This document shows positions 39,687 through 56,146 of a stretch of DNA of 64,000 nt, one piece after another. The stretch covers positions 1,820,422 to 1,884,421 of the forward strand of contig CAJFCJ010000002.1 of NCBI GenBank assembly GCA_904063045.1, written 5' to 3'. Each line of letters begins with the position of its first letter. Position 1 is the stretch's first letter. Source of the DNA: Dimorphilus gyrociliatus (lineage: Eukaryota > Annelida > Polychaeta > Dinophilidae). Made by a program: the position numbers and the translations under genes. The notes beneath the pieces are model-generated. The model ran no database searches, was not told where the DNA came from, and saw only the letters and a list, made by a program, of their open reading frames with translations.

Positions 39687-40725
39687 ACGTCGATGCGGAG
39701 AATGCTACTGCTTTGGTGGTTGTTTTAGTTAACATTTTTTTTTCACGAGCTTTACTGACACAAGTGTAGCTTTTGAGATTGTAAACAAGGCGGCGACCTG
39801 GTTCGATGGATGTAGTTGTTTTTAATTTTTGGCAAAAAAAATCATGCATGGCTTGTGCAGTACGAAATTATCAATAAATAATCTGATTTTAATTTTTCTT
39901 TTTTTGCACGATTTTTTTTCAAAGTGGCTGATTATTTTTTTTTCTCAATTGACATTGCTTAGGCAGCTGAGATTTGCTGAAATCGATCAAAAAAGGACTG
40001 CTTATTTCATCCCACCTTTCAATTTGACAATCCGTTACATAATCTTTTTTTTTTGATTGAGATAAAAAAAAGAAAAGGGAATAAACCAAAAAAAAAAATG
40101 TTGAACATTGTTTGATGTTTGTGAAAGCTTGTCTTTTTTTAAAGCCAAATTATATTTGAACACGATGCACAAGCATTTGGCGCACGCCCTTTTCTTTATT
40201 TTGCAGCTTGAAAAAGCCGATTAACATTCGTTAACAAAAACTGAGAGCTGAATGAAACACTAACAGACACATCTATGATTGAATCACCTTCAAGAAAGAA
40301 ACAAGAACATTCCGTCGAGCCCTAAGATGTCATTACTCGTTCTCGAACGTGTTCAAGTCTGTTGCGTTTAAAAACAACAATGCTCTTTTAACTGTATGTT
40401 AGTTGTTCTATGCATTCTATGGTCAACAAATTACAGTTTTACCAGTTTTTTTCATGCAAAAATTGTACACAACAAATTTTCATGTATCTTCCTGCTAGTA
40501 AAATACTCTATGTCAGAATAAAAGTATTATTCGTTTCAAATTCTCTAAAAAATTGAACAGTGCGCCATCTTGTGAAGTTCATATGATATGACACATAGGA
40601 TTTCCGTATACAAGTAATGAATAATAGGCCATTCCGTTATCTGTGCGGAGTAGGTAGGTTGGTAGTCTGCTCAAAGCTCTTATTCTATTTTGCGGAAATC
40701 TTGTTGAATAAATAAATAAAGGATA
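39687..40725. other. PIP5K 3' flank
   Basis: AT-rich, T/A runs, AATAAA near 39873. At 40207 an acceptor-like TTTTGCAG is followed by codons for LEKAD and a stop, in frame with a GT donor inside the last PIP5K exon (39648). This could give an alternative, shorter kinase tail. Otherwise nothing is recognised. Confidence 0.45.
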
Positions 40726-43700
40726 ATGAACTACAATAGATCACCTCAAACGATGAGAACTCCAGGTATGATTTATTAATTGTTCGAACTGAACGATATT
40801 ACGTTAGTTGTTATATAATTTACCTAAAGAACATATTGTTCTTGGTAACTCTTATCGCCATTTTTGCTAGGAATGGAAGTCGTTGTGAAGTATATTCAAA
40901 CAGACGATGTTGAACTGACTATGGTTAGTCTAGAAAGACTACCCAAAGATGCAGTTTCTGCAATGAGTATAAAGTTTGCTGGAAAACAATCATATAGCGG
41001 TATTGTAATAGTAAAGGATAAGACGATACCGGATGATCGTCGACCAGATACGATCAGACGCTTTACTACCTTCATGCAACAGAAAAATCAGAGTGGAGAC
41101 TCTCACCGGGTACTTATAATATTCTTCTATGATTGCACCTTGAGACCTGAAGGTCTATACCCATCCCAAACACACATACATATACTTAATTATATATACA
41201 ATACATATATATATATATATATATTAGTATATACATATGTGAGTTAGATTAGAATATTCTCATTTTATATTTACTAACTGTCTATCGGTTTAGTAATTAT
41301 CTTAGAAAGTACATAATTTCTAATTATCCTTTCATTTCAATTAATTTAAATAATAGGAAGCGAGAAGCATACGATTCTGGTTCGCTAATAACAATTATAA
41401 CGCTATCGAAAAGGAAGATATTGCCGATAATTTATTTGATGACCTCTTAGTACCGGAGAATTTTCCAAAAGGTTTGTGATTTACGCAAAATTATTCTAGA
41501 TATTATTTCACCTTGCATTTTTTTTTTAGAACTTTACGTATTAATTTTCTTATCATATTTTCAATTATACTTTTTAATAGTTAGAAAAACTGTTCTTTTT
41601 CTGATCTATTGTTCTTTTAAAAGAAACCGGAAATAGTTTTCGCATAAAAAGAATGTTCTTTTACTAAAAAGCATTGAAACTGATATTGCAAAACTCTAGA
41701 ATTTTTTTAAAATTATAAAGTTCAGTTATTGTCTTAAAATATCAGTATATACTTTTAGTCTATTTAAGAAATTCTATACTCCTGACTCATTTCTTTGGAA
41801 TGTTGATTTAGATTGAATTGCTAATTAGGGCCTTTTACACTTATATATTATATATACAGCAGTATACTTTATATATATATATATAGCAATATATAAGTAT
41901 TATGCGGGGGCGGGAAGGAGGAGAAAAAGAGTTGAAGGCATATTTGTTTTGTGAAATCTTTGTTTTGTAAAAAAATGTCAATTATATAGTAAATTATATC
42001 TTGTACTCCTTTATAAAAAATCATTGTTGTCTATTAAAGAATACTATATTTAAATTCCATTAATTAGATTATCTGAGATATATTCTCTTTATGGCCAAAC
42101 TCCTCCAAAAATATATCGAACTAGATAAGATGGAATTAGAATGGCGAAAAGCAAAAGATCACGAAGTGGATGAAGCCGCCTATGAAATGTCAGCCCCTCG
42201 TCTCGATTCATCAATGAACATAGGTAGGCCTTCAGATCTCAATTTCTATGACTGTAATTACACTGATAATTTACGACTTGATAATTGACTTTTAGGTGCC
42301 GGAACTAGTCAAACGTCGCAAAGCGGTCAAATTTTACATAAACCACCGGATCAATTACAGGACAGACATCAATCAGATTTACTTCATGTGACTTTAAACC
42401 AGTCGTCGTTTGACGAGGATGGCTCATCTGAATTTTCGACTATGAAGATTGGACCGAAAATGATACTTGATAAAAAAGTGTTCGTCTCGAAAAAAGGTTT
42501 TGAAATCTTGGGCCTAATCAGACAGTATCAAGTTGTCAAGGTCTTAGAAGATGCTTTTCCTAACAGCGTATCTGTTGAGCATGTGGCCAAGTAAGTCTTT
42601 CTCATTTTGAAAGAAGATTGCCAATAAAACAAGCTTGTTAAATGTGTTTTAAAAAAATAGATGCTGCGCACCAGTGTCATCTGATGCAGACAAATACGAT
42701 AGAAATCTATGTAAATGGAGAATTAGAGCCAAAGTAACAATGGACGTTCTGAGTAGAAAGGGAATTATTAAGGAAATAGGGGTGAAAACGGGAAAGTATA
42801 TCAGAGCAGTAGAACAGGCATCCGCTCCAGCTTCCTCTGCTGCAGCAGCTGTTGCAGAGGCCGAAGCTCTAGCCGCTGCCGATGCTAATAGTGCTAATGA
42901 ACGAGGTAATAGAAACAAAGGTTCCCTAAACAGACAGCCGTCATTCAAAGCAAGAGCCTTGCAGATAGATGAATTTGCCGGAGGTATTATTAATATACTT
43001 ATTTATTCTTTAACAAGATTGACACTCAAAAATTGTTTTTCCCGTTTAGAAACACATCACGTTAACAACATACCTATCCTTCCGACCGATGAACAACCTA
43101 CCGTTGCAGTTGTTACTCTGCTTTTCGAAGAGAAAATGGCAATTGATGCTTTGCTTTCTAATAGAAAAACTTATGTTAGAGCCAAGGTGACTGGGGAAGG
43201 TCAAGTTTACACTATTGGAAAAGTTGGCCGTCTTCGAGTTGTAACAACGAAATTGTCAAGAGTATCTGGAAGAGGAGCTATTGTAGCCGCTGGTAATACT
43301 ATAACACGATTACTTGGTACATTTTCGAAATTACAACACACTTTAATTATTGGAGTGGGTGGTGGCGTACCAGTTCATGATGGCAGTAATTTTCCCAGAG
43401 AGGGTGATGTTGTAGTATCTAGGCGATCTTTTGACGATGGTCCACTTTATACCCATGTCTCCACTATTGATAGAACAGAAGATGGTGAAATTGCTTATAG
43501 TCAACGAACATGGAAAGCTTCTGATCCAATTTTAGAAGATAAAATTAAAAATTTGGATGAAGGATTATTCAGTTTATACGTAGAGGATGTATTAAATTTT
43601 TTTGAGAGCCGTCGTGAAACGAGATTCTATAAGCCCGTTAGTGCACCACCACCCCAAGTATTTCATGGTCTCGTAGGTGCCAGTAAATTTTTATTACACG

Positions 43701-44011
43701 ATCAACAATATTTGATGGATTACGCATCGAAATTCCAACTCAAAGCGATGGACGCCGGCTTTGGAGCAGTGTTTGAATCATTGGAGGGTTCTCGTCACGA
43801 ATCTTTTCTAATTATCCGCGGTATCTCTGACCTAGTAAACGGAAATAAGCGAAACGAATGGCAGCAATATGCAGCTGTATTAGCTGCATGTTATGCTAGA
43901 CTATTATTGGAAGAACTCCAGCCAACACAACCTTCTCCCGTGAAAAAAGTCCCTAAGAAGTTATTTGAATTCGATACTAGACAAAACCCGTCGTCCCCCA
44001 CCTATGTATAA
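40726..44011 (+). CDS. Winged-helix / nucleoside-phosphorylase-like protein
   Basis: Seven coding exons (40726-40765, 40871-41109, 41357-41471, 42068-42223, 42296-42590, 42661-42983, 43050-44011) give 709 aa. The N-terminal 220 aa are not recognised. A winged-helix-like stretch follows (DKKVFVSKKGFEILGLIRQY through CKWRIRAKVTMDVLSRKGII), then an Ala/Glu-rich linker. The C-terminal 300 aa look like the purine-nucleoside/MTA-SAH phosphorylase fold: VAVVTLLFEEKMAIDALL, a glycine loop LIIGVGGGVPVHDG, GDVVVSRRSFDDG and the conserved aspartate in IRGISDLVNG. I recall similar fusions in invertebrates without a named function. Enzyme activity is unproven. The 66-nt intron 42984-43049 has no stop and is 3n, so its retention adds 22 aa. 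The 596-nt intron 41472-42067 has TA tracts and a GC-rich patch (41906-41921). Confidence 0.82.
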
Positions 44012-44241
44012 GTGGAAATTAGTTGCTAGTAATATTTACTTGTGAAGCTTGTTATGATAAAAAAAATCGATATACATAGTTTATATTAATATACATAGTG
44101 TATGCTTATATGTATATTTCTATAAAAATATAGTTTTAATATCTAACTCTCCTCTCGAATTACAATTCACTCCTGAGACTGTAATTATCATAGGCTACGA
44201 AAAATAACTTATGGCCTTTCTATTTAATGGATATCGAATTT

Positions 44242-45872
44242 CTAACTTAGTCGTCTTAAACACGATGTCTCTCTTTCTGTAAGTTCTATTTTAGTTCCAC
44301 TCAACCTATGACAATCTATAATGGAACATGTACGATCTGGACGGCAAAACTGATAAGTGAGGTTTGAACAGGGTTCACAATGATCATTTGCCGCAGCCGA
44401 TTCGTTAGCAGAAGATATTGGCTCTGCTAATTTGACATGTTTTATACCTTCTGAGCTGGTATTATCGTTTTTATACGTCCCTAAGAGATTATCATGTCGA
44501 GAAACGTTATCTCTTTCTCTTATCTTTGTAAAGTCACTATCTTGATAGTAGCCATTATATTTAAGCCTTTTGAGAGGTTTTTTATTTAACTGTTTAGTTT
44601 GAATGGAAAATTTCTCTCCCTCTAAAACAACTTTTACAGGTTTTGGCATTCTTCAGAGACATTAAGATAAATTTACTATATTTACCTAAAGCATCTTTTA
44701 TTCTCCGTTTACAAATACAACAGTTAACTATAACAAGGACTAGAAATAGCATAAACGAAAAAGCAATTCCTGTCCTTTTTCCCCTTTTCTGAACGTCTAA
44801 TGATCCGTCTTCGCATTCCTTTAATCTTCAAAAGATATAATAGCTAATGATTAATTAAAAGTGACGGTTATAGAAATTTTCTCACAGTATTTCCAAGTTC
44901 ATAAAGGGTTTGTTATATATACTTTTTATTGATTTGCAATTTCTAGTTAAATATAACCAACATTCATAGACGAATGAAGCCGTTTGACAATCCTTTATGG
45001 TATTTAAATTGTTCTTAATATCAAGTTCAGGATTGACGTTTATCTCTTGAAAACATTTATTTAAGACTTTCATTCTAATTTCCTTATTTTGACAATTTTC
45101 TAAAAAAAATTTAGACAAGCAATTATCTCTCTTGTTAATAGTTATACAAACAATAGAAGTATATATATATTACCAGGTACCATCCATCTTTTTATACTAT
45201 AATACTTGGATAACTTTCTCACAGCCTTATTAAATCTATAATTTGAAGTTGTAAATAGTTTGTCTACTAACAAGTCAATTATGTAATAGAATATTCGGGG
45301 GCAACGAACGGTATTCATAACCTTTAGACAGTTGTAAAAAGATTTGAAAGAATACGATTCTTTTCTTTGGCATTCGGTAATTATTTGATAATAATAACAG
45401 TAAATTTCTATATCGCATTTTGTTGAATATTTATAAAATACTTTCAAATGATTTCCATTTGAAAATTGGCAATTCTCTAAAAAATCTAATGAGAAATTAA
45501 GGAAAAATAGATAAAAAGAAATCTAGAATATGCATATAAAGAAACAATAAACAAATTTGTAAATATTGCATAATAATTGAGATGTTTGTTTTGTTTTATA
45601 AATAACCCCTTACAGTTGGTTAAATTTAGATATTGTTCATATCGTAAAATAATACGCCCATGGCAAGCATTCAATAAGGCATTGTTGTAACAATCTAACG
45701 CTAAATCCAGTTTAGAACAATATGTAAAATCATTTTGCGTTTCTCCTAATAATCCTTGACAAATATCAAAATGCATTTGACAATATTCTCTACTTTTACA
45801 CGACAAACTAAGACATTCTTGTTTGTTTATTAGTTTTAAGAAAAATAAATATTTAATCAAATATTTCAACAT
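44242..45872 (-). CDS. Cysteine-rich single-pass membrane protein
   Basis: Five exons (45872-45614, 45485-45174, 45126-44886, 44825-44686, 44621-44242) join in frame to 443 aa. A hydrophobic leader (YLIKYLFFLKL) is followed by an ectodomain of about 260 aa. This has two to three repeats rich in spaced Cys, with amphipathic helices and recurring FLENCQ (at the start of exons 2 and 3). One membrane helix follows (GIAFSFMLFLVLVIVNCCI), then a basic stop-transfer and a cytosolic tail of about 140 aa with more Cys near the end. The repeat pattern recalls nematode DUF19/T20D4.11-type all-helical Cys domains, but that is a weak resemblance. The function is unknown. The gene is head-to-head with the EMI/EGF receptor (518 nt apart) and convergent with the phosphorylase-like gene. 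Confidence 0.7.
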
Positions 45873-46390
45873 TTAATATTCTGTATTCTATTATTATTTG
45901 AAAAACCCATACTACGTATATTTCTTTATTGAAACGTATTAAACTCGTTAAATTCCTTTAAATTGTTAGGATTCTGTATTGATATTCCTTTCAAAACAAA
46001 ATGGGACTACGCATGCGCCTGTGTAAAAAAACATTTCTCACTACGGAGTTGTTATTGTTATTTTTTTTGTATTGAAATTCTTATATCCTAAGTGTGTGGG
46101 ATTGCCACCGAATCATAGAATATATCAATGATTTCTAAGTAAATTACAGCAGAGAGAGAATAAAGAAAAACTAGACAGGGAAGAGAAGAGAGCGAAGAAG
46201 AAGACAAAAGATACTTGAAATTTGATTGAAATTTATAAGAAACTATTAAACATAACACTTTAAACTTATGAACAACATGCAATAGATTTCTCAACGAATC
46301 TATAGCATTGTAGAAGGAATAAGGTGGACAAAAAGAAAGAAATATCTCTTATTATCAATTGAAATACTTGATTAAATTAGAAAAACAAAA
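45873..46390. promoter_or_regulatory. Bidirectional promoter region, Cys-rich protein / EMI-EGF receptor
   Basis: 518 nt between divergent start codons, AT-rich, with an isolated GC island TACGCATGCGCCT (46008-46020), an NRF1-like half palindrome. No TATA box was assigned. Confidence 0.45.
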
Positions 46391-51831
<5,441 letters not shown>

Positions 51832-52567
51832 ACTAATATCTTATAAGAAAGAAATGTAAATTGTAGATTATTTAATAAATGTAAATGTATATCTCTTCTC
51901 TCTTTTTCCTTCTCTTTCTCTTTCTCTTTCTCTCTCTCTCTCTTTCAGAATAAAATCTATAAATTAAACAACTATAAATAATAAACTATTGACTTGTATA
52001 TACAAAATACATTACACATATATTATTATGTTTTAATAGCAGTTGGAAAAATGTAGATTATATCTATAGATACATTCTTCAAAGAGTGCAAAGTACGCAG
52101 TTTTAAATAATTATGTATGTTTATTGAATTTTTGAATTAATAAGAATAAATAGTTCAGAATTTGCTTAATAATTTGCATAATAATGATTGAATATGTATA
52201 CGTATATTTATGCATGTATTAATGATGTGAAACCTTTATTTAGGTGCGTAAAATCGAGAGATTTTCATACTGATTCACCTATATACAATCAATATTGTAC
52301 CAAGCTTGTTACACAGCCAACTCCTTCTAGAGGTCATACGGTTTGAAAAGAGATTTATACATACGGGCGCTTAGTGCATACTGGAGACTATATAACCTTA
52401 GAGCGAGTTTGGAACTTCATTTAGACTTTTAAGTTGCATTAAGGAAAGACCAAAAAGGTAAAGCAAAAGAGTAATATGGTAAAGTATAATCTTTGCTTTA
52501 TTGATAAAAGAGAATAAGAAAATTAAAACTGTATTTTTTTCAAATTTTTCAGGACACAGGGAAAAGT
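51832..52567. other. EMI/EGF receptor 3' UTR and GST promoter
   Basis: Contains AATAAA at 51874-51879 and 51949-51954, separated by a pure pyrimidine tract at 51892-51946. A likely GST 5' UTR intron runs from a donor near 52458 to the acceptor at about 52551. No other gene was seen. Confidence 0.55.
51892..51946. repeat. Polypyrimidine (CT)n tract
   Basis: 55 nt of C and T only, including CTCTCTCTCT runs, followed by AG and an AATAAA. It sits in the receptor 3' UTR region. Confidence 0.9.
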
Positions 52568-53296
52568 ATGTTTAAATTAACTTATTTTGATATACAAGGA
52601 AGAGCTGAGCCTGCAAGATGCATGTTTGCATATGCTGGCTGTCGTTATGAAGATGAAAGAATATCCTATGAAGAATGGCCAAGTAGAAAATCTTTAACAC
52701 CTTTTGGTAAATTACCAGTACTGGAAGACTCCGGTATTGAGATCTGCCAGTCGACTACGATTAATCGATATTTGGCTAAAAAGTTTAATTTATTTGGTAA
52801 AGACGAAAAAGAATCTTTACTAATTGATATGGTCTGTGAATGCTGTTACGATATGGTGAAACCTTTGGAAAAGTTCGAATGTATCAGCTCTAAAGATATC
52901 GAAGGGAAGATGAAAGATTATCGTGAGAAAGAATTGCCAGATCTACTAAAGAACTTGGAAAACCTTGCTAAAAAATACGGAAGTAAAGGACATTTTGTCG
53001 GGAATCGAGTGAGTACTTTTAATTTTACTATTTTCGAGTTCATGCGTAAAAAAAGCGTTCTTTTTTTATAAAAATATTATTATTTTTACCTTGTCCGACA
53101 GATGTCTCTGGCCGACATTCTCTTTTACAATACATTCGATTATGGAATTAGAACATTCTATCAAGTATGTGATTCCAGTTGTCTAAAGAATTATGAACAC
53201 CTACAAGGAATTTGCGAAGAGGTAAAGTCGAATGGAAACATTGCTAAATGGCTAAATAAAAGACCAGTGGACCAATACAAATTTGTGAGAACTTGA
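52568..53296 (+). CDS. Sigma-class glutathione S-transferase
   Basis: Two exons (52568-53008, 53102-53296) give 211 aa, normal for the class. The thioredoxin-fold N-domain has the sigma signature LTYFDIQGRAEPARCMFAYAG with the catalytic tyrosine in TYF. It also has the glutathione-binding stretch FGKLPVLEDSG and the SNAIL-type ICQSTTINRYLAKKF. The all-helical C-domain is on exon 2 (SLADILFYN). Known role: glutathione conjugation and, in some animals, prostaglandin D synthase activity. An acceptor just before the ATG (about 52551) points to a 5' UTR intron. AATAAA lies 51 nt after the stop. Confidence 0.95.
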
Positions 53297-53346
53297 ATGA
53301 AGAGCTATGCCTGGCAGAAAACGAGAAGATTTTCCTTCAAAAATTT

Positions 53347-53352
53347 AATAAA
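53347..53352 (+). terminator. Poly(A) signal of sigma GST
   Basis: AATAAA, 51 nt downstream of the GST stop codon. Confidence 0.6.
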
Positions 53353-53480
53353 CTCCTATAGTATTTTGTCTGTATGTTTTCTTAACTTACATATTAAATG
53401 AAAGAAAGAGATAAAGAACGAAAGAAAAATAGATAGCTGTTAATAAATTAATTATCAATGTATATTTTCGCTATTTATAA

Positions 53481-54907
53481 TTATTTATGTAGGCCAACGG
53501 AAATTAAGCACTTGTCAAGCTGTTCTTTAGTCGAATATTCTGATATAAATTCCAAACCAACAAATTCTCTATATCCTATTTGTGTCATCTCTTCAAAAAG
53601 CCATTTATAATCTATCTTTCCTATTTTATCAAGATCATTCCTAAGTGGAACTTGAGCTGCTTGAATATGTCCGACCAATGGTAAAGCAATCTTTAAATCC
53701 TCTAAACAGATTTCTTCTTTAATAATATACAAATGAAAGAGATCCTGCTCAAAAGGGCACAATCAATCACATTTTATGTTTATTTACAAAACAAATTTAA
53801 TAGATATACCAAAAGTAATGCGACGTTTCCGTAACCTTTTGATCGAAAAAACTTGACGTAATCTACAGCTTGGAAGAGAATTAATCGATTAGACAATAAT
53901 CTGTATTTAATTATCTCAATTAATACTATTGATATAGGGATAGGGGAGGGGAATATAACAGTTATATTCTTTGTTATATTATTATAAATCGTTGTACAGA
54001 AAGTATATTTTAAAATACACTTAATCATTATTATATTGTATAGAAATATTATTCAATAGTGACAAGTAGGTTGTAGTTGTTATGTAGATATCTACTATAT
54101 ACGTATGTATGTAAATACTTTGTGGTTGTATAATTTCGTAGTAAGTAGCCGCAGTTAATAAAAACCTACTGGTATATTGTATTGTTTACAAACAGATCTG
54201 ATATTTCCTATTATATATTAATAGAAGTGAAAAATACGCTATTTTCTAGTTTGCAATGAGTTGTTACGCTTATTATATCTTATACCTTTATCAAAACTAT
54301 TTAAAAAACAGTTTGGCAAAGAATTCGAATTTATGGCTTCTATGAGAAGAGTTAAGCCCTCCTGAAAAAGAGAAGAAGCAAAGGATAATATAAATGATAA
54401 ATGCTTATATGATTTTAATCTAGTTTTCGTGTTTTTTTTATAATAGTGTCTTATTATAATACTTTTTTAAACGATTTGGCTGCGTATTCAATGTTTGACA
54501 AATAAGTTTCTTCTAGAACTTTCAGATTATCGTTGTCTGCAATTTTTCCAGATTGCATATGAATTCTGAAACACGTCAAGTAAACATATAAGTTTCAAGG
54601 TTGAAAACCAGTTCAAGTCAGGCCTGTACCTCTCGCATTTTAGAATTTTGGCATATCGTATAGATTGTTCCACATTCTCTTCAAACTCTTTCCTCTTTTC
54701 AGGCCTACATGCTATGGAATCTCGCGAATTTATGAGCACCTGTTTCAAGGCACACTCTGATAGGGTATCAGAAATCTGTTCGGCATCGATAACATACGGA
54801 TTTGCAGTTTCCACTGCTGTAAATCCCCAATTATTTGCTATTTGATATCGTTTTAGCAAGTCTTTTTCATTGGTAAAATGCCAATCAAGGTTAATAGCAG
54901 CCTGCAT
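53481..54907 (-). CDS. HYI: Hydroxypyruvate isomerase
   Basis: Five exons (54907-54630, 54565-54463, 54361-54286, 53868-53810, 53744-53481) give 259 aa (human 277). The TIM-barrel of the AP-endonuclease-2 family is recognisable from INLDWHFTNE, WGFTAVETANPY, LINSRDS, SIRYAKILKCERIHMQSG, LLIEAIN (the metal-binding glutamate), LLLDLFHLYI and GHIQAAQVPLRN, ending in FVGLEF. Known role: interconverts hydroxypyruvate and tartronate semialdehyde, probably cytosolic. EAIN replaces the common EPIN. The gene lies 136 nt downstream of NDUFB11 on the same strand. Confidence 0.92.
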
Positions 54908-54982
54908 GTCGGTAAATTAATCAATCACATGATAAGAAGTCACATGATCTTTAAAGAGCCATCTAGTAGATTTTATTAAGAT

Positions 54983-54988
54983 TTTATT
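54983..54988 (-). terminator. Poly(A) signal of NDUFB11
   Basis: AATAAA on the minus strand, 56 nt after the NDUFB11 stop. A second copy lies at 54972-54977. Confidence 0.5.
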
Positions 54989-55043
54989 GAGAAAAAAACA
55001 TTTGCAGTTTACAACTTTTTCAAAAAAAAAATTTTTCTAACAC

Positions 55044-55576
55044 TTATACTATAATTTCATAGTCACCCAACTCTTCATCACTGGGCAAATTGATAGTAGA
55101 TGGATCAACGAGGTTGGGATCAACTAAGGGTAGACCTTCTTTTTCCCGTCGGTGTAATTCTAGGTATGCTTCAGCTCGCGCCCAATGGTGCTTTCTATAG
55201 TCTGGATTATACATTAAAACAAAACCGGTGCCGATTAATCCTAGGGTGATGAAGGCAAGCATCGTAAGATGATGCATCGAATTGTCCGTATCTTTGCTTG
55301 TCAAATCATAACCTAGAGAGAGCAGGAAAAAATATTTTTATGTGTTGTCCAAGAGTATTTTAGTTGAAAAAACTGACCGTATGATATCCAATCTCGCTCA
55401 TCTTCTTTTAAAGGATTTCTATCAGCTTCAGTGACTATTAAAGACTCCTTCGTTTCTTTAGTCGAAGCAAAACATCTTTGTGTATAATTTGTGCTCAATC
55501 GCGAATGTCTTTGAGCTATCCTTACTAAATTATAACAATTTCTCCTTGAAAGAAAAACTCTCATTGCAGACGCCAT
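55044..55576 (-). CDS. NDUFB11: Complex I accessory subunit NDUFB11 (ESSS)
   Basis: Two exons (55576-55378, 55312-55044) give 155 aa (human 153). The first about 40 residues are R/S-rich and free of acidic residues, a mitochondrial presequence (MRVFLSRRNCYNLVRIAQRH). One membrane helix follows (LTMLAFITLGLIGTGFVLMY), then the family-typical C-terminus YRKHHWARAEAYLELHRREK, GLPLVDPN and STINLPSDEE. Known role: inner-membrane accessory subunit in the distal membrane arm of complex I. It lies divergent to tensin. Confidence 0.93.
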
Positions 55577-56146
55577 CTTTGTTTGTGTATGGCCGCAATA
55601 TATTGTCTACATCGTAACCATGGAATGGTGTATCATTTAATAAAAGTTTCCAAAGTCCATTTCACCAAATTATTGGGAAGTCGCTTAAAGTCTTCTAATT
55701 AAATTACATAATAGCTGGGGATATTTTAAATCAATATCAAGTTCATTTAGAAGTGTTCAGTAGATGGATAAGTTTTAGAAATATGGACTGGTTTTTTTGA
55801 GATATTCCACCTCTTTTGAACGTTTCAATGTTTGCAGATGGCGCCTCTATAGATCGGAGCTGGTATCAAGTTTCAATAGCCAAATTTGGATGGCCTAGCG
55901 TAAGTAAAATCAATCAATACCACTTTCTTAACATACCGAAATCGTATTTAACTTATACAACTACATTATATTTTTTTCCTACGTCATCAGTCGATCACTC
56001 TTAATTGGTAAAAAAAGCGGGAAAGAGAGAATATCACATGATTCGATTTATACGTTCGAAGGAAACGGCATGCTTATAAGATTACTGGAAGCGCTTTTGC
56101 GGGCGGTGCCTTTTATCTTTGCAGTACTGCAGTAACAGTTCACCGG
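55577..56146. promoter_or_regulatory. Divergent promoter region, NDUFB11 / tensin
   Basis: 570 nt between opposite start codons. It contains GCAGATGGCGCC (about 55837-55848), which resembles an insulator/YY1-like core. No room or sequence for a tensin phosphatase domain exists here. Confidence 0.45.

Noticed and set aside
42649..42948. A minus-strand frame with alanine/serine runs opposite the phosphorylase-like gene.
   Set aside because: It is the antisense of the Ala/Glu-rich linker. No splice or start evidence.
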